Below, one piece after another: positions 12,299 through 18,738 of a DNA stretch of 21,408 nt. A model generated the notes under the pieces. That model worked only from the letters and a program-made list of their open reading frames with translations, had not been told where the DNA came from and made no database searches. This DNA is from a virus. Within the stretch, counting starts at the first letter, position 1, and every line of letters starts with the position of its first letter. The translations under genes and the position numbers were made by a program. The stretch is taken from positions 1 to 21,408 of IMG/VR virus record IMGVR_UViG_3300049783_000835; one strand, 5' to 3'.

Positions 12299-12721
12299 AT
12301 GGAAGTACAAGAATTAAGGATTGGAAATTATCTAATAATAGACGGTGTTTTAGTTAGGGTAAGAAGTGTTTATTCCTTTACTAATGGCAGTTTTAAAAAT
12401 AACGAAGGTACAGTAGAAGCTTATAGATATGACTCTATTTTTGAGCCTAAAAAAATAAGTGCAGGCATAAATCGTTTTGAGCCAATACCACTAACAAAAG
12501 ATTGGAATTTAAAATTAAGCGATGATGAATTTGAGTTTGTAGGATTTGGAACTAGGTTAATTTATCAGCATAAAATACATAAAGCAATAAAACTTGAATG
12601 TACACACGAACAAGTAGCTGTTTATTTTAACGATAATCTAATAAGTTTTAAAGACTACTTGCATGAATTACAAAACTTTATTTTCGAATTGACTAACGAA
12701 GAAATAACAATTAAAAAATAA
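12299..12721 (+). CDS. Conserved Bacteroidota phage protein, 140 aa
   Basis: It starts EVQELRIGNYLIIDGVLVRV and ends DYLHELQNFIFELTNEEITI, with FEPIPLTKDWNLKL in the middle. This ELRIGNyv ... PIPLTxxW ... HELQNxxFxLTxEE order is recalled from a conserved family found next to replication genes in Bacteroidota phages and prophages. The N-terminal part looks like an SH3-like or beta-barrel fold. Function unknown. Confidence 0.75.
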   Translation: MEVQELRIGNYLIIDGVLVRVRSVYSFTNGSFKNNEGTVEAYRYDSIFEPKKISAGINRFEPIPLTKDWNLKLSDDEFEFVGFGTRLIYQHKIHKAIKLECTHEQVAVYFNDNLISFKDYLHELQNFIFELTNEEITIKK

Positions 12722-12724
12722 ATT

Positions 12725-12883
12725 ATGAAATCAAAAATTAAAAACTTTACAGGTTATAGATGGTGGGAGCAAAAGAATAAGCTTTACAGAGAAGATTGCT
12801 TTAAAAAATCACTAGAAGAAACTATTGAGCTGAAAGGGAATTACGATTATTTTATAAAAAAAACTAATAAAATAGAATCTTAA
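12725..12883 (+). CDS. Small hypothetical protein, 52 aa
   Basis: The ORF begins MKSKIKNFTGYRWWEQKNKL and ends FIKKTNKIES. Its TAA overlaps the ATG of the HNH gene (TAATG), so the two are coupled. Leader AAATTATG is like its neighbours'. Basic and aromatic (YRWWEQ), perhaps a DNA-binding helper of the nuclease; not recognised. Confidence 0.55.
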   Translation: MKSKIKNFTGYRWWEQKNKLYREDCFKKSLEETIELKGNYDYFIKKTNKIES

Positions 12884-13140
12884 TGGCTAAAAATAAAAAT
12901 AAAGAACATCGTTTTAAGGTTTATTTAAGAGATAATTTTAGCTGCTGCTATTGCGGTCTTTTATTTATTATTCCATTTAAATGGAATAGAAAAGAAGCTC
13001 TACATAACGGTGAAATGTTTTTAGAGATAGATCATATTAAACCACTATCTAAAGGTGGTTCTGATAATATTGAAAACAAACAATCTCTTTGTCAAAAGTG
13101 TAATAATAAAAAATCAGATAATTATGGAGAAACCAACTAA
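12883..13140 (+). CDS. HNH endonuclease, 85 aa
   Basis: The complete zinc-type HNH core is visible: C21-C22-x-C24 (SCCYCG), D50-H51 in LEIDHIKPLSKGGSDN, N65 in IENKQSLC, and C70-x-x-C73-N (LCQKCNNKK). This matches the McrA-type HNH fold with a zinc ribbon and a beta-beta-alpha metal site. Such small phage nucleases act in packaging, replication or as free-standing homing-like enzymes. Its 3' end overlaps the start of the replication gene (13124) by 17 nt, which makes it look resident rather than recently inserted. Confidence 0.8.
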   Translation: MAKNKNKEHRFKVYLRDNFSCCYCGLLFIIPFKWNRKEALHNGEMFLEIDHIKPLSKGGSDNIENKQSLCQKCNNKKSDNYGETN

Positions 13141-13765
13141 AAGAAAAGCGTTTAATTTTCTGCGAAGTTATTTTGATGTTTTAAACGAACTAGATAAAGA
13201 TGCTGATAAACTTGCATTTTTATTATCAATTATAGACAAGCAATTTTTAGACGAAGACCCAACAGAATTAAATTTTATAGTTAATTTATGTTATTCTAGT
13301 CAAAAACACGCAATAGAAAGCAGTGTAAAAGGCTGGAAACGAGCAAGCAAGACCACCCTAGAGGGTAACCCTATGACTACCCCACCGACTAACCCTACAA
13401 CCAACCCCAAGGAAGAGAAAGTACAAGTAAAAGAGAAAGAGAAAGATGAAGATGAAGTAGAAGATGAAACCATCAACAACATTTTTTTAGAACACAGAGA
13501 AAAATACAAAGTTTATGCTAATCAGCTTTTTAAAGATAGTATATTTGTAGACTCTATTTGTAAAGAGTTCTTAAAAGTAGACAACAAAGAAGTTCGTTCT
13601 TTAACTTTAAGAAAATATTTAGGTTTATTTTTAAACAGTTTAGATCAATCTAAAAAGATACACAATAATAAAAAAGAATTTCAGCAACATTTTCCTCATT
13701 GGATGCGTAAACAACCAGCAATAGTAAAAGTTTATCCAGAAGCGAAAAAAATAAGATACAGTTAA
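13124..13765 (+). CDS. DUF6291-like replication protein, 213 aa
   Basis: The N-terminus MEKPTKRKAFNFLRSYFDVL and the FLDEDPTELNFIVNLCYSSQ stretch fit the DUF6291 domain, an HTH-containing domain recalled from phage replication-initiation proteins. It is followed by a low-complexity Thr/Pro/Asn linker (TPPTNPTTNP) and a Lys/Glu run, then a C-terminal domain (TINNIFLEHREKYKVYANQL to KYLGLFLNSLDQ). The ATG at 13124 is preferred because an upstream in-frame extension translates into the HNH coding region. It sits before the methyltransferase and helicase genes and is likely an origin-binding or helicase-loading factor. Confidence 0.7.
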   Translation: MEKPTKRKAFNFLRSYFDVLNELDKDADKLAFLLSIIDKQFLDEDPTELNFIVNLCYSSQKHAIESSVKGWKRASKTTLEGNPMTTPPTNPTTNPKEEKVQVKEKEKDEDEVEDETINNIFLEHREKYKVYANQLFKDSIFVDSICKEFLKVDNKEVRSLTLRKYLGLFLNSLDQSKKIHNNKKEFQQHFPHWMRKQPAIVKVYPEAKKIRYS

Positions 13766-13777
13766 AAACAAATAATT

Positions 13778-14404
13778 ATGATAAATATAACAAACGAGTG
13801 CAACATGGAATTAATGGCAAGGTATGAAGATAATCACTTTGATTTAGCTATTGTAGACCCGCCTTATGGAATTGGAATAGATGGACAAAAAGAAGATATA
13901 AAAGATGGTGTTCAAATTAGAAAAGCACATGCTTTTAAAGATTGGGATAATGAGTGCCCTAACGAAGATTATTTTAATGAACTAAAAAGAGTAAGTAAAC
14001 ATCAGATTATTTGGGGAGCAAATTACTTTCCACAATTTTTAGAAAAAAGTAAAGGTTGGGTTGTTTGGTATAAGGGTCAAATGGGGCTGACAATGTCTGA
14101 TTGCGAATTAGCATATTCTAACATAAAAAGCCCCACAAGAGTTGTTAATATACATAGAACTCATATTTGGAAAGACAAGCCAATACACCCAACGCAAAAA
14201 CCTACTAAACTATATGAATGGCTTTTAGATAATTACGCAAAAGAAGGTGATAAGATATTAGACACACATTTAGGTTCTGGAAGTATTGCAATTGCTTGTC
14301 ATAATAGAGGCTTTAATTTAACAGCTTGTGAATTAGATACAGAATATTACAACGCAGCAATTAAGAGATTAAAAATACACCAACAACAATTAACAATGTT
14401 TTAA
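13778..14404 (+). CDS. DNA adenine methyltransferase (DPPY type)
   Basis: Motif IV DPPY (residues 27-30, FDLAIVDPPYGIGIDG) comes first, then HPTQKP (137-142), and motif I DTHLGSGSIAIA (162-173) comes last. This is the order of beta-class amino-methyltransferases acting on N6-adenine or N4-cytosine. The specificity domain is short and no restriction partner adjoins, which fits an orphan phage enzyme guarding its own DNA from host restriction or marking replication. The target sequence cannot be read from the protein. A 12-nt gap follows the replication gene. Confidence 0.85.
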   Translation: MINITNECNMELMARYEDNHFDLAIVDPPYGIGIDGQKEDIKDGVQIRKAHAFKDWDNECPNEDYFNELKRVSKHQIIWGANYFPQFLEKSKGWVVWYKGQMGLTMSDCELAYSNIKSPTRVVNIHRTHIWKDKPIHPTQKPTKLYEWLLDNYAKEGDKILDTHLGSGSIAIACHNRGFNLTACELDTEYYNAAIKRLKIHQQQLTMF

Positions 14405-14405
14405 T

Positions 14406-14915
14406 ATGGAAAACGACGATAAAATAAAGTACTCAAAAGAGTACTGGGATGTTAAAAATAGTGGTAAAAGACTATTGTATAAATTATCACCTATGAAGAA
14501 TGGTAAATACAGAGCGTTTGAGGTTGAGGAAAAGGATTTTAACGCACTTAAAAGCTTATTAGGTTATATTAATAGGGTTGAGTCTAAAACCATCTTAAAC
14601 AACCAAGTAATGGCTAAATTGTATATTATGGAATTAGTGGGACAAATTAGAGAAAATGAAACAACTATTTTTAATGATTTGCTTTTTAAAGAATTATCTA
14701 ACCAATTAGGAAAACCTTTAGATTTGTTTTATAAAGCATTTTACGAAGATTTATGTAGTAATCAATTAAATAGATTAGCAAAAGAAACTATTACAGATAA
14801 AGAAGGAAAGGAAATTGTAATGGATTATAAGCGATTTAAAGAAACATTTTCTTTGCAATACGTAACAAATAAGATAGATGAAATGATTAATTTAACATTA
14901 CATAAAAGAAGTTAA
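14406..14915 (+). CDS. Hypothetical protein between methyltransferase and helicase, 169 aa
   Basis: It begins MENDDKIKYSKEYWDVKNSG and is largely helical, with a central Leu/Asn-rich stretch (FNDLLFKELSNQLGKPLDLF). No nucleotide-binding or metal motif is seen. Its TAA is followed at once by the helicase ATG, so the two are coupled. The location suggests a helicase loader or a primase-associated factor, but nothing in the sequence proves it. Confidence 0.6.
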   Translation: MENDDKIKYSKEYWDVKNSGKRLLYKLSPMKNGKYRAFEVEEKDFNALKSLLGYINRVESKTILNNQVMAKLYIMELVGQIRENETTIFNDLLFKELSNQLGKPLDLFYKAFYEDLCSNQLNRLAKETITDKEGKEIVMDYKRFKETFSLQYVTNKIDEMINLTLHKRS

Positions 14916-15947
14916 ATGTTTGAAATAGATAAACCAGAAGATTTTTTAAAAGACGATAATGATTTTGACTATAAAAAGTATATTATTAAATCTGAAACCA
15001 TTAACAAAGATGTTGAGGATTTTGTTACTGGCAGAATACCGCATGGGTTTTCTTGTGGAATAAGTGATTTAGATAATCATTTTTTGTGTAAAAAGAATGA
15101 GTTTTATTTAATGACTGGTAAAAAAGGAGACGGAAAAACAACTATACATCAATGTTTAGAAATAATGTACAGCATAGTTAACAATTTAATATGGGTAGTT
15201 GCATTTCAGGAAAATAGCGAATGGAGCGTAAAATTAAATTATATGGGATATTTGCTAGGCAGATTTCCAAAAGATGTTTACAAAGAAGATAGAGAGCTTT
15301 ACAACAAAGCTAGTAAATGGGTTGACAAACATTTTTATTTTATAGAGGTTGAGGATATTAAGACAGCCACTGAAGTGACTAAATCAATTATACATAGTGG
15401 TGTTGATGTTCATGGATTAGTTATTGATCCAGTTAACTCTTTTAGTTTTGGTTGGGATGATACAGGTAACGACCATACAGACGGTAAAGTAGCAGGTAGA
15501 AAAATGTTAAACTTTACTAAAAAATATTGCAGTATTCACGCCTCACAACACCCTATTATGTCAGTTCAAAGAAGCAAAGAAGACGTTACAAGTTACAGCG
15601 GTGAAGGTGGTCATTATCTTAACAAAGCATCATTTACTTATTATATTAATAGACGTGGTAAAAATGAAAATGAGTTTTCTGTTGATAACGTCAGAAATAA
15701 ACATACAGGAGGTAATACCACGGAAATGGAAAACCCTTTGGTTATTTATTGGAATCCTACGACAATTGACGTGGGTTATAGAATGAGCAGTGAAAAGGAG
15801 GATGACGTAATTTTACAAATTAAAAAAAAATATAATCCTTTAAATGAAATCTTTAAAATAAAACCAGAATTTCAAGAAGATAAAAAACCTGTCCCTAAAA
15901 TAAGTGCAAAAGATGCATTTCTTAAAGAAGATGATGTACCTTTTTAA
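14916..15947 (+). CDS. DnaB-like RecA-fold replicative helicase / ATPase, 343 aa
   Basis: Walker A is GKKGDGKT (68-75), preceded by FYLMTGK. The catalytic Glu is E99 in VVAFQEN, Walker B is GLVIDP with D171, and a ring-type SIHASQHP motif follows, as in DnaB and Twinkle C-terminal domains. No N-terminal DnaB domain or primase is attached, so it is a core-only helicase or recombinase-type ATPase. The protein ends KEDDVPF, an SSB-like acidic tip, as does the DUF3127 protein. Expected role: unwinding at the phage replication fork. Start adjoins the previous gene. Confidence 0.75.
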   Translation: MFEIDKPEDFLKDDNDFDYKKYIIKSETINKDVEDFVTGRIPHGFSCGISDLDNHFLCKKNEFYLMTGKKGDGKTTIHQCLEIMYSIVNNLIWVVAFQENSEWSVKLNYMGYLLGRFPKDVYKEDRELYNKASKWVDKHFYFIEVEDIKTATEVTKSIIHSGVDVHGLVIDPVNSFSFGWDDTGNDHTDGKVAGRKMLNFTKKYCSIHASQHPIMSVQRSKEDVTSYSGEGGHYLNKASFTYYINRRGKNENEFSVDNVRNKHTGGNTTEMENPLVIYWNPTTIDVGYRMSSEKEDDVILQIKKKYNPLNEIFKIKPEFQEDKKPVPKISAKDAFLKEDDVPF

Positions 15948-15978
15948 AAATAAAACGTATTTATTAAAATATTAGTAT

Positions 15979-15986
15979 TATATTTG
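15979..15986 (+). promoter_or_regulatory. Promoter before the phosphoesterase gene (-7 box)
   Basis: TATATTTG fits TAnnTTTG exactly and lies in the 59-nt gap after the helicase stop, 20 nt before the TTG start at 16007. T-rich DNA occupies -33. This suggests that the phosphoesterase and the cassette region can be transcribed separately from the replication operon. Confidence 0.5.
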
Positions 15987-16006
15987 TAAAACTTAAAACC
16001 AATAAT

Positions 16007-17245
16007 TTGAAATTAAGAAAACGATTGACAAAAAAAGAGGCTGTTTATTTGGGTCTAGTGGTTAAAGAAGATGGAAATGACGGATCAAATGCAAGATACA
16101 TGGTATCTGAAGAGCAGCAAGATGCAATAACATTATTAAGATGCAAACCTAACGAGCGTAATTTTGTAGAAACTCAAATCAAAAAAGGTAAAGACGGTGA
16201 AACGCTATCGACTTTAGAAAAGTTGCAAAGTGAACCAGTAGATATTCCAGACAACTTTGAGGTTATAAAAATAAGTACTTCAAAGACTACAGGGCAGCAA
16301 TGGATACAATACGCCCCTAAAAAAGAAAGCATTTTAGAAATAGTTGAAGGATTTGACTTTAAAAGCGTAATTGAAAAGTATATAAACCCTTTAAAAAAAC
16401 AAAAACCATTTGATAATTCGAATTTTAAAGACGGTAAAGATTTTGATGCGTTAACTTATACGGATGTGCATATTGGAATGGATTCAGATTCCGATAATAA
16501 TACAATGTATGTTCGTACTTGGAACAAAACAGAGTTGTTTAAATCAGCCGATGAATTAATAAGAGTAACTTTACAGGAACAAGAAAGCAATATATTGTAT
16601 GTTGATGATTTGGGTGATTTTTTAGACGGATTTGATGGAATGACCACTAGAAAAGGTCATGCACTGCCTCAAAATATGACTAATAAAGAATCTTTTGATT
16701 ACGGTTTAGAATTTAAAATGAGGGTGCTTTACGGTTTAGTTGATAACTATGAAGAAATACATTTTAATAACATTTGTAACGATAACCATTCGGGAGATTT
16801 TGGATATTTTGTGAATGAGGCGTTTAAGCAAATTGCAGAAATACAATTCAATAACGTAAAAGTTGTAAATCACGTTAAATTTATAAACCATTATTTTGTG
16901 GGTGACATTTGCTTTTTAATTTCGCACGGTAAAGATGATAAGTCTTTAAAGTTTGGATTTAAACCATTTTTAGATTTAAAAGGAGCTGATAAAATAGATC
17001 AATATTGCAAACAATACGGAATTTATAAGACTGCGAAACTAATTATCTTTAAAAAAGGAGATAGTCATCAAGCATTGTTTGATATGTGTACGTCTGATGA
17101 CTTCTTTTACTTTAATTATCCCGCTCTTTCACCGTCTTCTAACTGGATTAAAAACAACTTTAAGCTTGGTAGGCGTGGATTTGTTAATGAGTCTTTTAAA
17201 GGCCTTAAAAATTACTTAAAACCAAACTTTATATTATGCCAGTAG
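16007..17245 (+). CDS. Calcineurin-like metallophosphoesterase, 412 aa
   Basis: Metal motifs appear in order: D153-x-H155 (TYTDVHIGMD), G203-D204 with D207 (VDDLGDFLDGF), N260-H261 (ICNDNHSGDF, standing for GNHD/E) and H307 (LISHGKDD). This is the calcineurin-like fold, shared with MRE11/SbcD nucleases and nucleotide phosphatases. A 140-residue N-terminal region, basic and helical at first, precedes it and may bind DNA. The start is a TTG at 16007: a stop lies upstream in frame and no ATG occurs until codon 32. The substrate is unknown; phage members next to helicase genes are often suspected nucleases. Confidence 0.7.
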   Translation: MKLRKRLTKKEAVYLGLVVKEDGNDGSNARYMVSEEQQDAITLLRCKPNERNFVETQIKKGKDGETLSTLEKLQSEPVDIPDNFEVIKISTSKTTGQQWIQYAPKKESILEIVEGFDFKSVIEKYINPLKKQKPFDNSNFKDGKDFDALTYTDVHIGMDSDSDNNTMYVRTWNKTELFKSADELIRVTLQEQESNILYVDDLGDFLDGFDGMTTRKGHALPQNMTNKESFDYGLEFKMRVLYGLVDNYEEIHFNNICNDNHSGDFGYFVNEAFKQIAEIQFNNVKVVNHVKFINHYFVGDICFLISHGKDDKSLKFGFKPFLDLKGADKIDQYCKQYGIYKTAKLIIFKKGDSHQALFDMCTSDDFFYFNYPALSPSSNWIKNNFKLGRRGFVNESFKGLKNYLKPNFILCQ

Positions 17246-17307
17246 TTATCTTTGCGTGTGTGTTGTTGGTGTTTTATGGGTTGTGTAAAGATGCGCCTTT
17301 TAAATAA
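17236..17307 (+). CDS. Hydrophobic microprotein, 23 aa, first ORF of the cassette-like run
   Basis: The ORF MPVVIFACVLLVFYGLCKDA (then PFK) is one hydrophobic helix with a charged tail, so likely a membrane peptide. Its ATG overlaps the end of the phosphoesterase gene. Its TAA stop forms the first bases of the palindromic element at 17305-17363. At 23 residues it could be chance, but its shape and the stop-plus-TAAC arrangement match the following ORFs. Confidence 0.4.
   Translation: MPVVIFACVLLVFYGLCKDAPFK
17247..17254 (+). promoter_or_regulatory. Weak candidate promoter of the cassette region
   Basis: TATCTTTG matches TAnnTTTG, 2 nt after the phosphoesterase stop. No TTG at the ideal -33 position. 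It lies inside the microprotein frame, so it would serve only the genes from 17378 onward. Chance is possible. Confidence 0.25.
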
Positions 17308-17365
17308 CGCTGAGTGTATTATTAAGTGAAACGACCCGATAGGGTTAATTATAAACATTGTTATT
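17303..17365 (+). repeat. Palindromic cassette element A
   Basis: Left arm TAACGCTGAGTGTAT (17305-17319) and right arm ATAAACATTGTTA (17351-17363) pair at TAAC/GTTA and, with one mismatch, GTGTAT/ATAAAC. An apical hairpin ACCC-GATA-GGGT sits at 17334-17345. Both arms resemble those of element B (11 of 15 and 11 of 13 identical). The TAA is also the stop of the 23-residue ORF. Confidence 0.6.
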
Positions 17366-17377
17366 AATAGTAAAATT

Positions 17378-17620
17378 ATGGCTGGAATAGATAAAATGAA
17401 TATGACCAAAGAGCAATTTTATAAATTTTGCGAATGGTTCTTTGAACACTACTCAGTAAATGAGGAAGGTAAAGAAATAATGGAACAGATGAACTACCAA
17501 AATGTAATGGAGTATGATAGAGCAACTTTCAATTTCCCGAAAAATGTTGATGAATACCTAAATAAAAATTGCGGATTAGATTTTGTGCAGAAAAGATTGA
17601 AGGAGCAATACTGTGAATAA
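17378..17620 (+). CDS. Cassette-type hypothetical protein, 80 aa
   Basis: It begins MAGIDKMNMTKEQFYKFCEW and is soluble, helical and rich in aromatic and acidic residues (FFEHYSVNEEGKEIMEQMNY). The start ATG 17378 follows AAAATT; an alternative ATG lies at 17396. It lies between palindromic elements A and B, 12 nt after one and followed 12 nt later by the next: one ORF per element. Not recognised. Confidence 0.6.
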   Translation: MAGIDKMNMTKEQFYKFCEWFFEHYSVNEEGKEIMEQMNYQNVMEYDRATFNFPKNVDEYLNKNCGLDFVQKRLKEQYCE

Positions 17621-17632
17621 TTTTATTGTTTA

Positions 17633-17719
17633 TAACGGTTTGTGTATGAAATGTAGCCCGTACACAGGCTTTAATAATCATAACAAAACTTTATAGGCTA
17701 TTTTTTATACACGTTGTTA
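17633..17719 (+). repeat. Palindromic cassette element B
   Basis: Left arm TAACGGTTTGTGTAT (17633-17647) pairs with right arm ATACACGTTGTTA (17707-17719), and TAGCC (17654-17658) pairs with GGCTA (17696-17700). The resulting 87-nt imperfect hairpin has internal bulges, the architecture of an integron attC site. The bases after GTTA are GCG, so the classical GTTRRRY core is not met. It is the best-formed of the set. Confidence 0.65.
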
Positions 17720-17730
17720 GCGTTTCGTTT

Positions 17731-17744
17731 TTTGAGCGTTGGCA
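17731..17744 (+). repeat. 14-nt direct repeat, copy 1
   Basis: TTTGAGCGTTGGCA occurs here, between element B and the start of the 68-residue ORF, and again at 17940-17953 inside the end of the same ORF. The copies are 209 bp apart, close to one cassette length. Confidence 0.8.
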
Positions 17745-17759
17745 TTTAAAACTAAAATT

Positions 17760-17966
17760 ATGAGTACAAATTTTGTAGACAGAAAAAACGATGAGGAAAT
17801 AATAGACCTTATAAACAGTATTTTATCAAACGGTAAAATGCAAGTAGAAACTATTAACGAAGCTGTATTGGTTAAGTTGATGGAGATTAGAAACACTCCT
17901 GTAAAATACGATAAATCATTTAGGGATATTGATAAAGACTTTGAGCGTTGGCAAAATGAACGCTAA
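17760..17966 (+). CDS. Cassette-type hypothetical protein, 68 aa
   Basis: It begins MSTNFVDRKNDEEIIDLINS, helical and acidic, and ends DFERWQNER. The ATG at 17760 is chosen because it follows ACTAAAATT, the local leader; an upstream TTG at 17739 would run into the direct repeat. The stop TAA starts palindromic element C. The C-terminal FERWQ codons contain the second copy of the 14-nt direct repeat. It resembles no known family; size and charge would suit an antitoxin, which is only a guess. Confidence 0.6.
   Translation: MSTNFVDRKNDEEIIDLINSILSNGKMQVETINEAVLVKLMEIRNTPVKYDKSFRDIDKDFERWQNER
17940..17953 (+). repeat. 14-nt direct repeat, copy 2
   Basis: An identical copy of TTTGAGCGTTGGCA lies here in the last codons (F-E-R-W-Q) of the 68-residue ORF, 10 nt before element C. 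Confidence 0.8.
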
Positions 17967-18009
17967 CAAAAGTATAAAATGGCGTTTTAATGCATTTTAT
18001 ATAATGTTA
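17964..18009 (+). repeat. Palindromic cassette element C
   Basis: TAAC (17964-17967) pairs with GTTA (18006-18009), and TATAAAATG (17973-17981) pairs perfectly with CATTTTATA (17993-18001), with an 11-nt loop. It is similar in shape to A and B and ends in ATGTTA like A (CATTGTTA), but its arms are more AT-rich and less similar in sequence. The TAA is the stop codon of the 68-residue ORF. Confidence 0.55.
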
Positions 18010-18053
18010 TTTAATTTTTCGACGAATGTTTTTTTTAGTAAGTTTAAATACTG

Positions 18054-18061
18054 TATATTTG
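18054..18061 (+). promoter_or_regulatory. Promoter before the 26-aa microprotein (-7 box)
   Basis: TATATTTG fits TAnnTTTG, with a T8 run about 17 nt upstream at the -33 place. The first ATG is 22 nt downstream (18084). This gives the rest of the array its own transcription, independent of the operon upstream. Confidence 0.55.
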
Positions 18062-18083
18062 TGTAAATATTAAAACATAAACC

Positions 18084-18164
18084 ATGAAGAAAAAAGAAAT
18101 AATAAGATTAGTAATAGGAGTCATAGTGTTTGTAATAATTTTAAATTTATTGATTTGTAGTTAA
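18084..18164 (+). CDS. Single-helix membrane microprotein, 26 aa
   Basis: MKKKEIIRLVIGVIVFVIIL continues NLLICS. A short basic N-terminus (KKKEIIR) precedes one hydrophobic helix ending in Cys-Ser. This resembles small membrane toxins or small helper peptides, but it has no clear relative. It is directly downstream of a promoter with an A-rich leader, which supports real expression. Its stop begins the TAACG motif of half-element D. Confidence 0.55.
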   Translation: MKKKEIIRLVIGVIVFVIILNLLICS

Positions 18165-18176
18165 CGTTGAATCTAT
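18162..18176 (+). repeat. Cassette motif D (left arm only)
   Basis: TAACGTTGAATCTAT matches the left arm of element A at 12 of 15 positions and starts with the stop codon of the 26-residue ORF. No matching right arm was found before the next gene at 18223; it may be degenerate or truncated. Confidence 0.4.
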
Positions 18177-18222
18177 GGTTAGTGGCGTAAATTAATAACT
18201 GAACTTTATAAATAAAGACAAA

Positions 18223-18519
18223 ATGAAAACAACAAACTACAAAGGAAAAGGTGAACACTCGGTTAATGAACTAGAGTTAATAATAGAGAAACAAGCAGAA
18301 GAACTGCACTTAATAAGAAGTGGACAAAAGCCATTAATTATAGATAGTGTTATTGAACGTTTACCGATTGGTGAAGTAATAAAGTTAATAGACAACGAAG
18401 ACTTTAAAGGATTTACAGGTGAATTAAGTATAACTGGACATTGTAGTTATATGGGTAAAAATGTAGGATACTTAGTTAATGGAGAAGGAATTTTCTTAAT
18501 AGAAGACTTTGTGAGGTAA
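18223..18519 (+). CDS. Hypothetical protein, 98 aa
   Basis: It begins MKTTNYKGKGEHSVNELELI, with a helical first half (EKQAEELHLIRSG) and a mixed second half (LPIGEVIKLIDNEDFKGFTG then YLVNGEGIFLIEDF). Its ATG follows a leader AAAGACAAA. Eight nucleotides after its stop comes the motif TAACAAGCGTAT (18528-18539), like a shortened left arm of the palindromic elements. Not recognised. Confidence 0.6.
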   Translation: MKTTNYKGKGEHSVNELELIIEKQAEELHLIRSGQKPLIIDSVIERLPIGEVIKLIDNEDFKGFTGELSITGHCSYMGKNVGYLVNGEGIFLIEDFVR

Positions 18520-18527
18520 ATGTTTTA

Positions 18528-18556
18528 TAACAAGCGTATAACAACAATACATAAAT
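18528..18556 (+). repeat. Repeat E (upstream copy of a split repeat pair)
   Basis: TAACAAGCGTAT, then CGTATAACAACAATA (18535-18549) and ATAAAT. The 15-nt core is identical to 18977-18991. In the downstream copy this sequence runs almost directly into AAAAAGCCTCGCAATAA; in this copy the two parts are separated by the 46-residue ORF. Confidence 0.65.
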
Positions 18557-18560
18557 TAAC

Positions 18561-18701
18561 ATGAAGGATATAATTTATAGTTATTTAGAAAAAGGAAAAG
18601 ACGGATTAGATAGGGATATTAGATACATAAAAGAAGAAAATTTACCTAATTTAATAAAAGAGTTAAATCAATATTTTAAATTTAATATTTTTAGTGAATA
18701 A
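18561..18701 (+). CDS. Small hypothetical protein, 46 aa
   Basis: The ORF begins MKDIIYSYLEKGKDGLDRDI and ends KFNIFSE. It is highly charged and helical. It lies exactly between two halves of a repeat that are nearly contiguous at 18977-19017, so it may be an inserted unit. Leader AATTAAC precedes the ATG. Not recognised. Confidence 0.5.
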   Translation: MKDIIYSYLEKGKDGLDRDIRYIKEENLPNLIKELNQYFKFNIFSE

Positions 18702-18716
18702 AAAGCCTCGCAATAA
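18700..18716 (+). repeat. Copy of the terminator left arm
   Basis: AAAAAGCCTCGCAATAA here is identical to 19001-19017, where it forms the left half of the terminator hairpin. This copy has no partner arm nearby and lies in the leader of the next gene. Confidence 0.7.
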
Positions 18717-18738
18717 AACACAAAACTATAAAACAAAA

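Noticed and set aside
13055-13123. Upstream extension of the replication protein (start at 13055)
   Set aside because: It lies inside the HNH gene in another frame and is not needed; the ATG at 13124 has a proper leader and matches the family start.
13360-13420. A short repeat array or CRISPR-like region (ACCC/AACC pattern)
   Set aside because: It is a low-complexity Thr/Pro/Asn linker in the coding sequence, with no spacers or palindromic repeats.
17705-17713. DnaA box or origin (TTATACACG)
   Set aside because: A single imperfect match that is part of the element B right arm; no cluster of boxes was seen.
17633-18009. Bona fide integron attC sites
   Set aside because: The hairpins and ORF order fit, but the bases after GTTA (GCG, TTA, TTT) do not satisfy the GTTRRRY core, and no integron integrase is in the window. 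Reported as cassette-like only.
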